In this document: piece by piece, positions 46,721-55,884 of the stretch
Layout: each line of letters opens with the position of its first letter
Position numbering within the stretch: position 1 is the stretch's first letter
From: RGIG5612 sp963589005
GTDB lineage: Bacteria > Bacillota > Clostridia > Lachnospirales > Lachnospiraceae
Length of the DNA: 64,000 bases
Reading direction: 5' to 3'
Assembly: GCA_963589005.1 (NCBI GenBank)
Contig: CAVAJR010000004.1
Span: forward strand, 52,601 to 116,600
Made by a program: the position numbers and the translations under genes
Notes under the pieces: generated by a model
What the model saw: the letters and a program-made list of their open reading frames with translations, nothing else
The model's database searches: none
Told to the model about the DNA's origin: nothing

Positions 46721-47362
46721 TTAATTTTCGTATGTGATCAGCTCTTGCGCATACGGAAGTGACTTAACCCATGCGATGAAATTAGTAAGCTCTGCGTTGT
46801 CAGTTCCCGACCACTCATTTAATTTATGAGCTCTTCTCTGGAAATAGATCGTTCTTAAGTTCTCATAATTCATAGTAACCGTTCTGGTCTGATTCCATCC
46901 CTCCGGCAGCCACCTTACGAGCTCTTTCCAATATTTTTTTTCTTTATTTTCCAGATATTTAACTCTTAACTTCTCGCAAATGTTAATGATGGTCTCTATC
47001 TCATATTCTTCGAATATTTCCTTGTCCAGATCATCAATCTCGAAACATTCCCTGGTAATCGGCTGGCTTGCAAGCTTGTGCATAGTTGACGTAGAATTGG
47101 CCACTGTTCCGACCTTGTATGTATCGAACTCCTTCCACCAGTAAATAGGTGCCGTAATGTCAACAGATACGAATATCTGCCTTAAGAACTTCCTATGCTC
47201 AGTGCCCCCTGCTATAAGCCTGTGGGCAAGACCCATATCATTCTCACCAATATCAGTATCATCTTCAAAAGAGCTGTCAGATTTAGCCCAGCTCTCAAGC
47301 GGATTTCTCATGCCTCTCAATGCATGCTTAAATCCCCATACTTCTGTATTTTCAAATTTCAT
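46721..47362 (-). CDS. Conserved protein, possibly ThyX-like
   Basis: A 213-residue soluble protein. The segment RKFLRQIFVSVDITAPIYWW followed by KEFDTYKVGTVANSTSTMHK is laid out like the central helix-strand region of FAD-dependent thymidylate synthase (ThyX). However, the ThyX RHRxxS motif is absent. The N-terminus (VEVWGFKHALRGMRNPL-like) and C-terminus are typical of an uncharacterised family also met in phages. I do not assign an activity. It lies 101 nt after carB and is coupled to the DUF1294 gene. Confidence 0.6.
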   Translation of the reverse strand: MKFENTEVWGFKHALRGMRNPLESWAKSDSSFEDDTDIGENDMGLAHRLIAGGTEHRKFLRQIFVSVDITAPIYWWKEFDTYKVGTVANSTSTMHKLASQPITRECFEIDDLDKEIFEEYEIETIINICEKLRVKYLENKEKKYWKELVRWLPEGWNQTRTVTMNYENLRTIYFQRRAHKLNEWSGTDNAELTNFIAWVKSLPYAQELITYEN

Positions 47363-47463
47363 ATATACACTCCAGTCTCTGAATTAGGTTCATGCAGCCG
47401 ATGGTCCCCATCGGTTATTTCCATCCGCAGCATTTGCCCAATATCACAGAGAAACTATTTGTT

Positions 47464-50400
47464 TCATTCAGCATCAATAGTTGAAATCTGCGGAATTGTC
47501 TCCTCCAATACATCAAGGACTATCTTGACAGTATCCAACGATGTAAACAATGTTACGCCATTTTGAACTGCACACTGTCTGATCTCCTCGCCGTCGGCAT
47601 AATGCACTCCCGACATAACAGCTCTTGTATTGATGATATAACTTACATATCCTGCATGGATGGAATCTAATATCTCAGTGCTGCCCTCGCTCAGCTTGCC
47701 CCTTACTCTGGTTCTGATGCCATTGGCCTTCATAAATGCAGCTGTTCCTGATGTAGCCTCAATATTAAATCCCAGATTATAGAATCTTCTTACCAGCGGA
47801 AGCGCTTCCTCCTTATCCTCATCTGCCAGAGTTACCATTACAGTTCCATAATATTTCATCTTAACGCCTGAGGCCTGAAGTGCCTTATATAAGGCTCTGT
47901 TTAATCTTGTATCATATCCGATGGCTTCACCGGTGGACTTCATTTCAGGTGACAGGTAAGCATCCATACCATTTAACTTAGCAAATGAGAACGCAGGTGC
48001 TTTAACGTACCATTTCTTTCTCTCTGCTGGCACCATTTCTGTAATGCCCTGTTCCTTCAGGCTATGTCCCAGCATAGCTCTTGTTGCAATCTTGCACAGA
48101 GGAAATCCCGTAGATTTGGACAGGAACGGAACGCTTCGTGATGCTCTTGGATTAACCTCGATTACAAATACATTCTCATCCTTATCAACAATAAACTGAA
48201 TGTTGAACAGTCCTACGATTCCGATTCCAAGACCCAGTCTTGTTGTATAATCAACTATTGTATCCTTAACCTTCTGTGATATTGAAAATGGCGGATATAC
48301 AGAATTACTGTCACCAGAATGAACACCTGTACGCTCTACCAATTCCATTATGCCGGGAACAAATACCTGTTCACCGTCACATACAGCATCAACTTCTACT
48401 TCCTTACCCAGAAGATATTTATCTACAAGCACCGGCTTATCAATATCAACATCAACTGCATTTTTCAGATAATGTCTGATGCTCTCTTCATTTGCAACGA
48501 TCTCCATTGCTCTTCCGCCCAGAACAAAACTTGGTCTTACAAGAACAGGATAACCGATTCTTGCAGCAACAGCTACGCCGCTCTCAATATCAGTAACTGC
48601 CTCACCCTTAGGATTCGGGATATTCAGAGACTTAATAACCTCGTCAAATGCATCTCTGTTTTCAGCCTTTTCGATAGCATCGCAGTCTGTTCCGATTATC
48701 TTAACGCCACGCTGTGCCAGAGGTGATGCAAGATTAACAGCAGTCTGTCCTCCCAATGTTGCTATAACGCCCAATGGTTTTTCTAAATGAATGATGTTCA
48801 TGACATCTTCAACTGTCAGCGGTTCAAAATACAATTTATCAGCTGTAGTATAATCAGTCGAAACCGTCTCCGGATTGTTGTTGATAACTATTGCTTCATA
48901 TCCTGCTTCATGAATAGTATGAACTGCGTGAACTGTCGAGAAGTCGAATTCAACACCCTGACCTATTCTGATAGGACCAGAGCCCAAAACTATGATCTTC
49001 TGTTTGTCAGATACTATCGACTCATTCTCATCTTCGTATGTAGAATAGAAGTACGGAACATAACTGTCGAACTCGCTGGCACATGTATCGATCATCTTAT
49101 AAACAGGGAATATTCCCAGCTCGCAGCGGCGTTTGTATATCTCATCTTCTGAAACATTCCACAGCTCTGCTATATATGAATCAGAGAATCCCATCTTTTT
49201 AGCCTCGACTAACAATTCGACGAAATTAGGATTCTGCTCCATCTCCTTCTCAAAATCGACGATCTTCTTGATCTTATCCAGGAAGAACATATCAATTCCG
49301 GTAATGTTGCATATTCTGGAGTGATCTACACCCATCCACATAAGCTGTGAGATAGCATAAATTCTGTCATCAGTACCGATCTTAACATATTCAAGGAGAT
49401 CATCTACACTCATATTCTTAGAGTCAAACTTCTCCATATGGATATGATTATGTCCGTCTTCCAGCGACCGTATAGCCTTAAGCAGGCTCTCTTCCAACGT
49501 TCTGCCCACACTCATGACCTCGCCTGTAGCCTTCATCTGTGTTGACAATGCATTTGACGCAGCTGCGAACTTGTCAAACGGAAATCTAGGCATCTTCGTT
49601 ACGACATAGTCCAGTGAAGGCTCAAAGCATGCCGGTGTATTGGCCAACTGGATCTCATCAAGATTCATTCCTACAGCAATCTTCGCAGAAACCCTTGCAA
49701 TCGGATATCCGCTGGCCTTAGATGCCAGTGCCGATGAACGTGATACTCTAGGATTAACCTCGATCACATAATATTTAAATGACTGCGGATCCAGTGCAAA
49801 CTGAACATTACATCCGCCCTTAACATCTAATGCACGGATGATCTTAAGAGCACTGTCCCTTAACATCTGGTATTCCTTGTTGGTCAGTGTCTGAACCGGC
49901 GCAACTACTATTGAGTCACCGGTATGGATGCCGACAGGATCCAGATTCTCCATGCTGCAGACCGTGATGGCAGTATCATTTGCATCACGCATTACTTCAT
50001 ATTCAATTTCCTTATATCCCTTGATGCTCTTCTCGATCAGAACCTGATGAACAGGGGACAGATCAAGGGCATTTCTCATCATCTCAGCTAACTCTTCAGG
50101 ATCATATGCAAATCCGCCGCCGGTTCCGCCCAATGTAAAGGCAGGACGCAGAATAACAGGATATCCCAGATCATCAGCTGCCTTCAATGCCTCTTCCACA
50201 CTATATGTGATCTCTGACGGAACTACAGGCTCTCCTATACTTTCGCACAATTCCTTGAACAGCTCTCTGTCTTCAGCCCGCTCAATACTGTCTGCATTGG
50301 TTCCGAGAAGTTCTATCTCACACTCCTGAAGTACACCCTTTTTGGCCAGCTGCATGGCAAGATTAAGTCCTGTCTGTCCGCCGATACCCGGAACTATGGC

Positions 50401-50652
50401 ATCAGGACGTTCATGTCTGCATATTCTGGCAACATACTCCAGTGTAAGAGGCTCCATGTAAACCTTATCTGCAACAGTAGTGTCAGTCATGATTGTTGCA
50501 GGATTAGAATTGGCCAGAATTACTTCATATCCCTCTTCTCTAAGTGCCAGACATGCCTGGGTTCCGGCATAGTCAAATTCTGCAGCCTGTCCGATAACAA
50601 TTGGGCCAGATCCAATAACAAGTACTTTTTTAATATCAGTTCTCTTAGGCAT
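47464..50652 (-). CDS. carB: Carbamoyl-phosphate synthase large subunit
   Basis: A 1062-residue two-module ATP-grasp enzyme. Both halves start with the same motif (VLVIGSGPIVIGQAAEFDYA near the N-terminus; IIVLGSGPIRIGQGVEFDFS near 560). The C-terminal MGS-type allosteric domain is intact, including FNIEATSGTAAFMKANGIRT. It makes carbamoyl phosphate from bicarbonate, ammonia and two ATP for pyrimidine and arginine synthesis. Start overlaps carA by eight nt with GGAGG upstream. Confidence 0.98.
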   Translation of the reverse strand: MPKRTDIKKVLVIGSGPIVIGQAAEFDYAGTQACLALREEGYEVILANSNPATIMTDTTVADKVYMEPLTLEYVARICRHERPDAIVPGIGGQTGLNLAMQLAKKGVLQECEIELLGTNADSIERAEDRELFKELCESIGEPVVPSEITYSVEEALKAADDLGYPVILRPAFTLGGTGGGFAYDPEELAEMMRNALDLSPVHQVLIEKSIKGYKEIEYEVMRDANDTAITVCSMENLDPVGIHTGDSIVVAPVQTLTNKEYQMLRDSALKIIRALDVKGGCNVQFALDPQSFKYYVIEVNPRVSRSSALASKASGYPIARVSAKIAVGMNLDEIQLANTPACFEPSLDYVVTKMPRFPFDKFAAASNALSTQMKATGEVMSVGRTLEESLLKAIRSLEDGHNHIHMEKFDSKNMSVDDLLEYVKIGTDDRIYAISQLMWMGVDHSRICNITGIDMFFLDKIKKIVDFEKEMEQNPNFVELLVEAKKMGFSDSYIAELWNVSEDEIYKRRCELGIFPVYKMIDTCASEFDSYVPYFYSTYEDENESIVSDKQKIIVLGSGPIRIGQGVEFDFSTVHAVHTIHEAGYEAIVINNNPETVSTDYTTADKLYFEPLTVEDVMNIIHLEKPLGVIATLGGQTAVNLASPLAQRGVKIIGTDCDAIEKAENRDAFDEVIKSLNIPNPKGEAVTDIESGVAVAARIGYPVLVRPSFVLGGRAMEIVANEESIRHYLKNAVDVDIDKPVLVDKYLLGKEVEVDAVCDGEQVFVPGIMELVERTGVHSGDSNSVYPPFSISQKVKDTIVDYTTRLGLGIGIVGLFNIQFIVDKDENVFVIEVNPRASRSVPFLSKSTGFPLCKIATRAMLGHSLKEQGITEMVPAERKKWYVKAPAFSFAKLNGMDAYLSPEMKSTGEAIGYDTRLNRALYKALQASGVKMKYYGTVMVTLADEDKEEALPLVRRFYNLGFNIEATSGTAAFMKANGIRTRVRGKLSEGSTEILDSIHAGYVSYIINTRAVMSGVHYADGEEIRQCAVQNGVTLFTSLDTVKIVLDVLEETIPQISTIDAE

Positions 50653-51739
50653 TGTCTCTAGCCTCCTTCATTATTTTAATAAATTTATCAAACAGATACG
50701 TGCTGTCTCTAGGTCCCGGCGCACTCTCCGGATGATACTGCACGCTGAATACCTTATCTTCCCTGCATTCAACACCTTCGACAGTATTGTCAAGAAGATT
50801 CATATGTGTAATCGTAAGATCCGTATTCTTAACACTGTCCGCATCAACAGCATAACTGTGATTTTGTGAGGTGATTTCTATTTTGCCTGTCTCAAGATTC
50901 TTGACAGGATGGTTGCCGCCTCTGTGGCCAAATTTTAATTTATATGTTTTTGCACCGTATGCTAATGAGATGATCTGATGTCCGAGGCAAATGCCGAAGA
51001 TAGGATATTGACCTCTGAGAGCTTTTATAGTTTGAACAACTGAAGGAACATCTTCCGGATCTCCAGGGCCATTTGAAATAAAAATACCATCCGGATTCAT
51101 AAATGATATTTCTTCCGGAGTTATGTCATATGGAACAACTGTAACGTTGCATCCGAACTTATTAAGACTTCTTATGATATTGAGCTTGATGCCGCAGTCA
51201 ATTGCTACTACATTAAACTGATGATTGGAGGTTCTGCTGTACCAGCTCTTCTTACTTGTAACTCTTGATACTGCATCATGCGGCACCGGCGTATTTTTGA
51301 TTATCTCAAGACCTTCCTCCAATGATGTTGTGGCATCTGTGATAAGTACTCGTCTTGATCCCAGATCACGGATACTTCTTGTAAGCATTCTCGTGTCAAC
51401 ACCGGATATGCCCGGAATGTTGTTTTCCTCAAGAAGCTCCGACAAGGTCTTGGTATATCTGAAATTGGAAGGCATATCGTTGTAGTCTCTTACGATAAGA
51501 CCTCCGATGGTGATATTCTTACTCTCGTAATCATCATCAGTAATACCATAATTGCCGATAAGCGGATATGTCATAACGACCATCTGGTCTGTATATGACG
51601 GATCAGAAACTATCTCCTGATACCCCACCATAGAAGTGTTGAATACTATCTCACATACGCGGGAATCTCTTCCTCCGAATCCGTATCCGTAGCACTCAGT
51701 ACCATCTTCCAGTATGATTTTTCTGTCAACTCTCTTCAT
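50645..51739 (-). CDS. carA: Carbamoyl-phosphate synthase small (glutaminase) subunit
   Basis: A 364-residue subunit: N-terminal CPSase domain (LEDGTECYGYGFG, VGYQEIVSDPSYTDQMV) and class I glutamine amidotransferase domain with the nucleophile in PIFGICLGHQII and the His-Glu of VQYHPESAPGP. It supplies ammonia to CarB through a tunnel. The ATG at 51739 has GGAG upstream and is preferred to a TTG five codons earlier. A long leader precedes it. Confidence 0.97.
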   Translation of the reverse strand: MKRVDRKIILEDGTECYGYGFGGRDSRVCEIVFNTSMVGYQEIVSDPSYTDQMVVMTYPLIGNYGITDDDYESKNITIGGLIVRDYNDMPSNFRYTKTLSELLEENNIPGISGVDTRMLTRSIRDLGSRRVLITDATTSLEEGLEIIKNTPVPHDAVSRVTSKKSWYSRTSNHQFNVVAIDCGIKLNIIRSLNKFGCNVTVVPYDITPEEISFMNPDGIFISNGPGDPEDVPSVVQTIKALRGQYPIFGICLGHQIISLAYGAKTYKLKFGHRGGNHPVKNLETGKIEITSQNHSYAVDADSVKNTDLTITHMNLLDNTVEGVECREDKVFSVQYHPESAPGPRDSTYLFDKFIKIMKEARDNA

Positions 51740-51950
51740 CTTTGTTTTCTCCAAATCATAGTTGTGCTGTTTTTATATCAAATAAGCATATATGCATCAC
51801 ATTACAGTGGTCAGATCTCTATGTTCCATAGATTCCGGCAAATAGTTTGCACGAAAATCCAGTGTCATAACAATCCGGCATTTTCAAGTAAAAGTGAGCA
51901 TAACAAAAACACCTGCTTGTCTGTGCGCAGTTTTATTAGCATATATTATA
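51740..51950 (-). promoter_or_regulatory. carAB promoter and long leader
   Basis: A consensus TATAAT on the minus strand (51945-51950) with TTCAAA 16 nt upstream gives transcription from about 51937 and a leader of roughly 195 nt. The leader contains a small hairpin (CTATG/CATAG around 51808-51830) but no PyrR-binding loop or terminator-antiterminator pair that I can recognise. Confidence 0.5.
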
Positions 51951-51983
51951 CAAGATGATAGGAATTTTGAACAGTGTCAAAAC

Positions 51984-52013
51984 TTACAGTTTCAGATGAT
52001 TCTCAGATATAAT
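51984..52013 (+). promoter_or_regulatory. Candidate promoter for the small membrane-protein gene
   Basis: TTACAG (51984-51989) and TATAAT (52008-52013) with an 18-nt spacer on the plus strand, about 175 nt upstream of the start at 52188. The rest of 51951-52187 is AT-rich and shows nothing else. Confidence 0.4.
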
Positions 52014-52187
52014 TTTTGGGTGTGATTTCGTGTCGTCCCGTAAATATATTTTAATTATTTTACACAATCATTACTATCCCATGATTTTAGCTTTTACACA
52101 AGACATCTATCCTTACAACATAAGAATTATAGATTATCAATTACATATGAAGACCGTACACAGCACATATAGCGGGAGGTCAGAATC

Positions 52188-52433
52188 ATGAAACGTTTAT
52201 GGACATATATTGAAAATAAAGACATTGAAGTAAAATCAAAATACAGATCAGCATTATTCATCCTAAGCATCATTTTCGCTGCTATCGGATTTTTAGCCTG
52301 GCTGGTGGTAAGAACCTGGACATTATCCTCAATCGACTGGATGATATGCTTCATCGGATATTTTGTAATCGCCGCCTGGGTTGTGGTATTCATCTATGGC
52401 GGAAGACATGAATTTCACGATGGCAGGCGATAA
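52188..52433 (+). CDS. Small two-helix membrane protein
   Basis: An 81-residue protein with two hydrophobic helices (ALFILSIIFAAIGFLAWLVV and WMICFIGYFVIAAWVVVFIY) and basic ends. GGGAGG lies nine nt before the ATG and a clear terminator follows. It is on the opposite strand from its neighbours and is monocistronic. No family is recognised; function unknown. Confidence 0.7.
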   Translation: MKRLWTYIENKDIEVKSKYRSALFILSIIFAAIGFLAWLVVRTWTLSSIDWMICFIGYFVIAAWVVVFIYGGRHEFHDGRR

Positions 52434-52464
52434 AGTCTGATCCGGACACTTTTGATAAAAATTT

Positions 52465-52497
52465 CAGCGCAGCCGTTTATATAGCTACGCTGTTTTT
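52465..52497 (+). terminator. Terminator of the small membrane-protein gene
   Basis: CAGCGCAGC (52465-52473) and GCTACGCTG (52484-52492) form a stem with one mismatch, followed by TTTTTATC on the plus strand. Confidence 0.8.
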
Positions 52498-52534
52498 ATC
52501 TGTGAACATGTCGCAAATATCTGCTCGTTTCCAT

Positions 52535-53980
52535 TCACGAAACATATGTCGAAATTTCATAGTTAATATAAGGGATCTTGCCCCACTGCGTCCATTTGCC
52601 AACCACTGTCTGACTTACTGATCTGGTTCCGTCAGAAGCAACCGTTCCAAACTGAACTGTTCCGTCGCCCTGTACGGTACATTCTATTGTTTCGCCATTA
52701 CCGATATAACAGCCCACATGTCCCTGGGTCCACAGCAGCGATCCTGTCGGTATTTCATTAATATCTGTAATATCGTACATTTCACTTACATCATGAAATC
52801 CTTGGTCGTTAATATCCGGTACTTTATTAGAACAATAAACGGCTCCTCCATATATTCCGGATTTATTTCCATTCCAACCCCATAAAACAGATTTCAATAC
52901 CCCTGAGCAATCAAACATAAATGCTCCAATTTTCGAATTCCATGCGCCTATAGATCTGCCTTCGCCATTTTCATGATTTTCATCACCATAGTTGGTATTA
53001 CCATAATCGCCTCTTGCAATCTTAATCAGTGTTTCAACAAATTCTGCTGCCGTTTGAACCATACTGCCGGTATTTTTCAGGAACTCCCAATTGCTGACCC
53101 ATCTTCCGCTGCTCTCAAAATAATGCCAAGTATCATTTATATATAACAGCCCGTGTTCCATGCTGCCTGACACATCTAGGTAATACCAGATTTCTCTGTC
53201 ATTTTCGCTTCCACGATAAAGCCAGCCTGTCTGCATTACTCCGTCGTCACTTAGGAAATACCAGTTATCAGTGATATATTGCCAGCCGCTTCTCATCCGG
53301 CCTCCGTTTGACAGATAATATCTCTTGTTTTTTATATCCTTCCATCCGCCGTACCACATGGTGCCATCCGTATCCAGATAATACCAATCATCATCTATAT
53401 ACATCCAACCTCCATACCACATGGAACCACTCTGCCCCAGATAATACCAATTATCTGCAATATACTGCCAACCGCTTCTCATCCGGCCTCCGTTTGACAG
53501 ATAATATCTCTTATTATTTATATCCTTCCATCCGCCGTACCACATGGTGCCATCCGTATCCAGATAATACCAATCATCATCTATATACATCCAACCTCCA
53601 TACCACATGGAACCACTCTGCCCCAGATAATACCAATTATCTGCAATATACTGCCAACCGCTTCTCATCCGGCCTCCGTTTGACAGATAATATCTCTTAT
53701 TATTTATATCCTTCCATCCGCCGTACCACATGGTGCCATCCGTATCCAGATAATACCAATCATCATCTATATACATCCAACCTCCATACCACATGGAACC
53801 ACTCTGCCCCAGATAATACCAATTATCTGTAATATACTGCCAGCCGCTTCTCATCCGGCCTCCGTTTGACAGATAATATTTCTTATCATTTATATCCTTC
53901 CATCCGCCGTACCACATGGAACCGTCTGCATCAAGATAATACCAATCATCATCTACATAAATCCAGCCGCCATACTGCAT
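52535..53980 (-). CDS. Cell-wall-repeat NlpC/P60-like peptidase, downstream half (out of frame with its signal peptide)
   Basis: The 481-residue frame consists of about twelve GW-x-WYY cell-wall-binding repeats, followed by a C-terminal papain-like domain. That domain has FDCSGVLKSVLWGW (catalytic Cys) and SLLWTQGHVGCYIGNGETIE (catalytic His) of NlpC/P60 or CHAP type, predicted to cut peptidoglycan. The first ATG is inside a repeat, with no signal peptide and no ribosome binding site. The natural 5' end is the frame beginning at 54696; the two are joined if the G tract at 54161-54169 changes by +1 or -2. As read here, the protein would not be made in full. Confidence 0.75.
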   Translation of the reverse strand: MQYGGWIYVDDDWYYLDADGSMWYGGWKDINDKKYYLSNGGRMRSGWQYITDNWYYLGQSGSMWYGGWMYIDDDWYYLDTDGTMWYGGWKDINNKRYYLSNGGRMRSGWQYIADNWYYLGQSGSMWYGGWMYIDDDWYYLDTDGTMWYGGWKDINNKRYYLSNGGRMRSGWQYIADNWYYLGQSGSMWYGGWMYIDDDWYYLDTDGTMWYGGWKDIKNKRYYLSNGGRMRSGWQYITDNWYFLSDDGVMQTGWLYRGSENDREIWYYLDVSGSMEHGLLYINDTWHYFESSGRWVSNWEFLKNTGSMVQTAAEFVETLIKIARGDYGNTNYGDENHENGEGRSIGAWNSKIGAFMFDCSGVLKSVLWGWNGNKSGIYGGAVYCSNKVPDINDQGFHDVSEMYDITDINEIPTGSLLWTQGHVGCYIGNGETIECTVQGDGTVQFGTVASDGTRSVSQTVVGKWTQWGKIPYINYEISTYVS

Positions 53981-53990
53981 GGAACCATCT
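53281..53990 (-). repeat. 186-bp tandem repeat array in the peptidase gene
   Basis: The same landmark (complement of GCCAACCGCTTCTCATCCGG) recurs at 53281, 53467, 53653 and 53839, exactly 186 bp apart; three full units and a partial fourth are almost identical. Each unit encodes 62 residues, three cell-wall repeats. Such identity implies recent expansion and likely length variation. Confidence 0.9.
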
Positions 53991-54075
53991 TCATCAAAAT
54001 AGTACCAATCATCGTCTATATATGCCCAACCAGTCTGAAACTCGCCGTTATCATTAATATAATACTTCGTATCAT

Positions 54076-54696
54076 CTATAAACTGCCAGCCAGACTGAAT
54101 CTCTTCAGTTTCATCCTCGTCAGACTCTTCAGTAGAGTCCTCAGTCGGTTCCTCAGTAGACCCCCCCCCTCACAATCTTCTTCTCTAGTCTCCTCAGTGG
54201 TTCCCTCTACTGCTTCTGCTTCCGGCTCTATTTCGCCGGCGACCTCTTCTTCAACTACCGTTTCATCAAATTCATTAATTAATATTTCTTCTGTACTGTT
54301 CTCCGTGTCCACCGCTCCCGACTGCTCTTCGGTTTCCGCTTCAGTTACGGATGACAGAATCTCAGTTTCTTGTTCTGCTATTGACTCCTCCTGACTGAGA
54401 AATTCTTCACAATCAAGACTCTGTTCAACTATAGCTTCCGTCTCTGCCAAATATATTTCAGCGTCCTTGGTTAACTGCATTTGCGCCACATATATCTGCG
54501 TCTCCGCAAATTGTATTTGCTCTTCCGATTCCGAATATTCTTCCTCATGCACTTCATCTACAGCAGACTCCTTCTCATAACCGTCAGTTGTTAGTGCTGC
54601 AGCGAATGCTGATGTTGTCATTGATACCGTAGTTAATAATGTTATTACTGATATTGCAATCCTTCTGTTGCTTTTTACAAATTCTTTTTTTAACAT
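54076..54696 (-). CDS. Signal peptide and acidic linker of the phase-variable cell-wall peptidase (upstream half)
   Basis: A 206-codon frame: MLKKEFVKSNRR, a hydrophobic segment (IAISVITLLTTVSMTTSAFA) with a likely cleavage after AFA, then a roughly 130-residue Glu-rich linker. After EDCEGGG the frame leaves the linker composition (LLRNRLRTLLKSL) and stops. Adding one G (or removing two) restores STEEPTEDSTEESDEDETEE, then cell-wall repeats continuous with the frame 52535-53980, giving one protein of about 720 residues. GGAAGGA precedes the ATG. Confidence 0.75.
   Translation of the reverse strand: MLKKEFVKSNRRIAISVITLLTTVSMTTSAFAAALTTDGYEKESAVDEVHEEEYSESEEQIQFAETQIYVAQMQLTKDAEIYLAETEAIVEQSLDCEEFLSQEESIAEQETEILSSVTEAETEEQSGAVDTENSTEEILINEFDETVVEEEVAGEIEPEAEAVEGTTEETREEDCEGGGLLRNRLRTLLKSLTRMKLKRFSLAGSL
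54161..54169 (-). repeat. Homopolymeric G(9) tract, candidate phase-variation switch
   Basis: Nine consecutive C on the plus strand (G in the coding strand), inside the acidic-linker coding region. The tract sits exactly where the signal-peptide frame and the repeat/peptidase frame diverge. Ten or seven G give a continuous gene; nine (this sequence) and eight give truncation. Confidence 0.85.
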
Positions 54697-54787
54697 TTCA
54701 AGTCCTTCCGATAGGTGCCTATGTTTTCACTTTCAGTTATTTGTCCCTGGGTGATTTCATGAGCTAAATTTATATTTTCAAGTAACA

Positions 54788-55816
54788 TCATTCAGTTGTT
54801 TTGTATCCAAATACTCTTCTTGAGAATTTCCATTTTGAAAGTATGATTACGCATGGAATTATTATGATAAATTTGCCTATAATTCTAAACCACAGATATC
54901 CTGCTTCTGTTATATTACTTCCAAATATCATCTTGGCGCAGTTCCACCACCAGAATGTATCCAATTCCACCAAGTGGACAGATAATACCAGCAAACTATA
55001 TCTGCCCAAGTATGCAAGTGAATTGGCAATAAAATTAGGCTTAAGGCATATGAGCCAGCTGATAAACAGCACACAGCAGCATGCACTAATGCTTCCAATT
55101 ATATCCACTGCGCCTCTTCCTATATCACAGTGAACAAGCCAGAAACTCTGAAAATTAACAATAAACTCAACCCACAGCCATAGCATCAGACAAAATGTCG
55201 CTACTTTTATCTCCGTGCCTGATCGTTTGAATGCAGGTACAATACGCTGCCCAATATATCCGATATACATAAATAGCAGCGCACATCCACCCGCCTGAAT
55301 GCTAAACGGAAGCCAACATATCGAACGGCTGTAATAAGATGCAGCAAATATAGCTATTACCAACAATACTCGAAGCCATATCTTACTCAGGTTCAATAGT
55401 AATCTCAGAACTACCGCTCCCCAGAATGTGGCCAGTAAAAACCAAATTGCTCCTATTCCATATATCGTAAACGGTTCTTGATAGCTGTCCCCCGCCCCAT
55501 ACAGAGATGCCATGAAATAATATTTCAGCCTGTCTAAATTACCATCTCCATTATTAAGCAGTATATTAAACGGAACCACCAAAATTAAAATTGCAAGACA
55601 GGTTACAGCATATGGAATAATCAATGTTCTGAACTTCTTTTTTATAAAATTCCCAACAGAAGCCCTTGTATTCATATAATAACCTGTAAGCAGAAAGAAT
55701 ATCGTAACATGAAACGTAAAAACAACATGATTTATCCCTGAATTGCCCAGATGTCCAAGTACGATACATATCATCGCAATGCCTCTGGCTACATCCACAT
55801 ATTGATTTCGTTCCAT
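54788..55816 (-). CDS. Acyltransferase 3 family membrane protein
   Basis: A 342-residue integral membrane protein with about ten helices and the acyltransferase-3 N-terminus: RNQYVDVARGIAMICIVLGH (the conserved His near the end of TM1), then FTFHVTIFFLLTGYYMN. It is the type that transfers acyl groups, usually O-acetyl, to cell-surface sugars. The setting between wall-binding proteins and near a Wzz-like gene suggests modification of a surface polysaccharide. The specific acceptor is unknown. Confidence 0.85.
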   Translation of the reverse strand: MERNQYVDVARGIAMICIVLGHLGNSGINHVVFTFHVTIFFLLTGYYMNTRASVGNFIKKKFRTLIIPYAVTCLAILILVVPFNILLNNGDGNLDRLKYYFMASLYGAGDSYQEPFTIYGIGAIWFLLATFWGAVVLRLLLNLSKIWLRVLLVIAIFAASYYSRSICWLPFSIQAGGCALLFMYIGYIGQRIVPAFKRSGTEIKVATFCLMLWLWVEFIVNFQSFWLVHCDIGRGAVDIIGSISACCCVLFISWLICLKPNFIANSLAYLGRYSLLVLSVHLVELDTFWWWNCAKMIFGSNITEAGYLWFRIIGKFIIIIPCVIILSKWKFSRRVFGYKTTE

Positions 55817-55884
55817 AATACTTCTCCCTGCAAGCTTTATTATTTCAGCCTGCTCGTTCGTTAATTTCCCTCATTATGCACAAA

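Noticed and set aside
53308..53832. A repetitive 174-codon plus-strand open frame opposite the 186-bp array
   Set aside because: It is the antisense of the wall-repeat coding sequence; its periodicity comes from the tandem repeat, and it has no ribosome binding site or family resemblance.
53281..53990. Regular repeats resembling a CRISPR array
   Set aside because: Unit length is 186 bp with no unique spacers, and the sequence is coding for wall-binding repeats.
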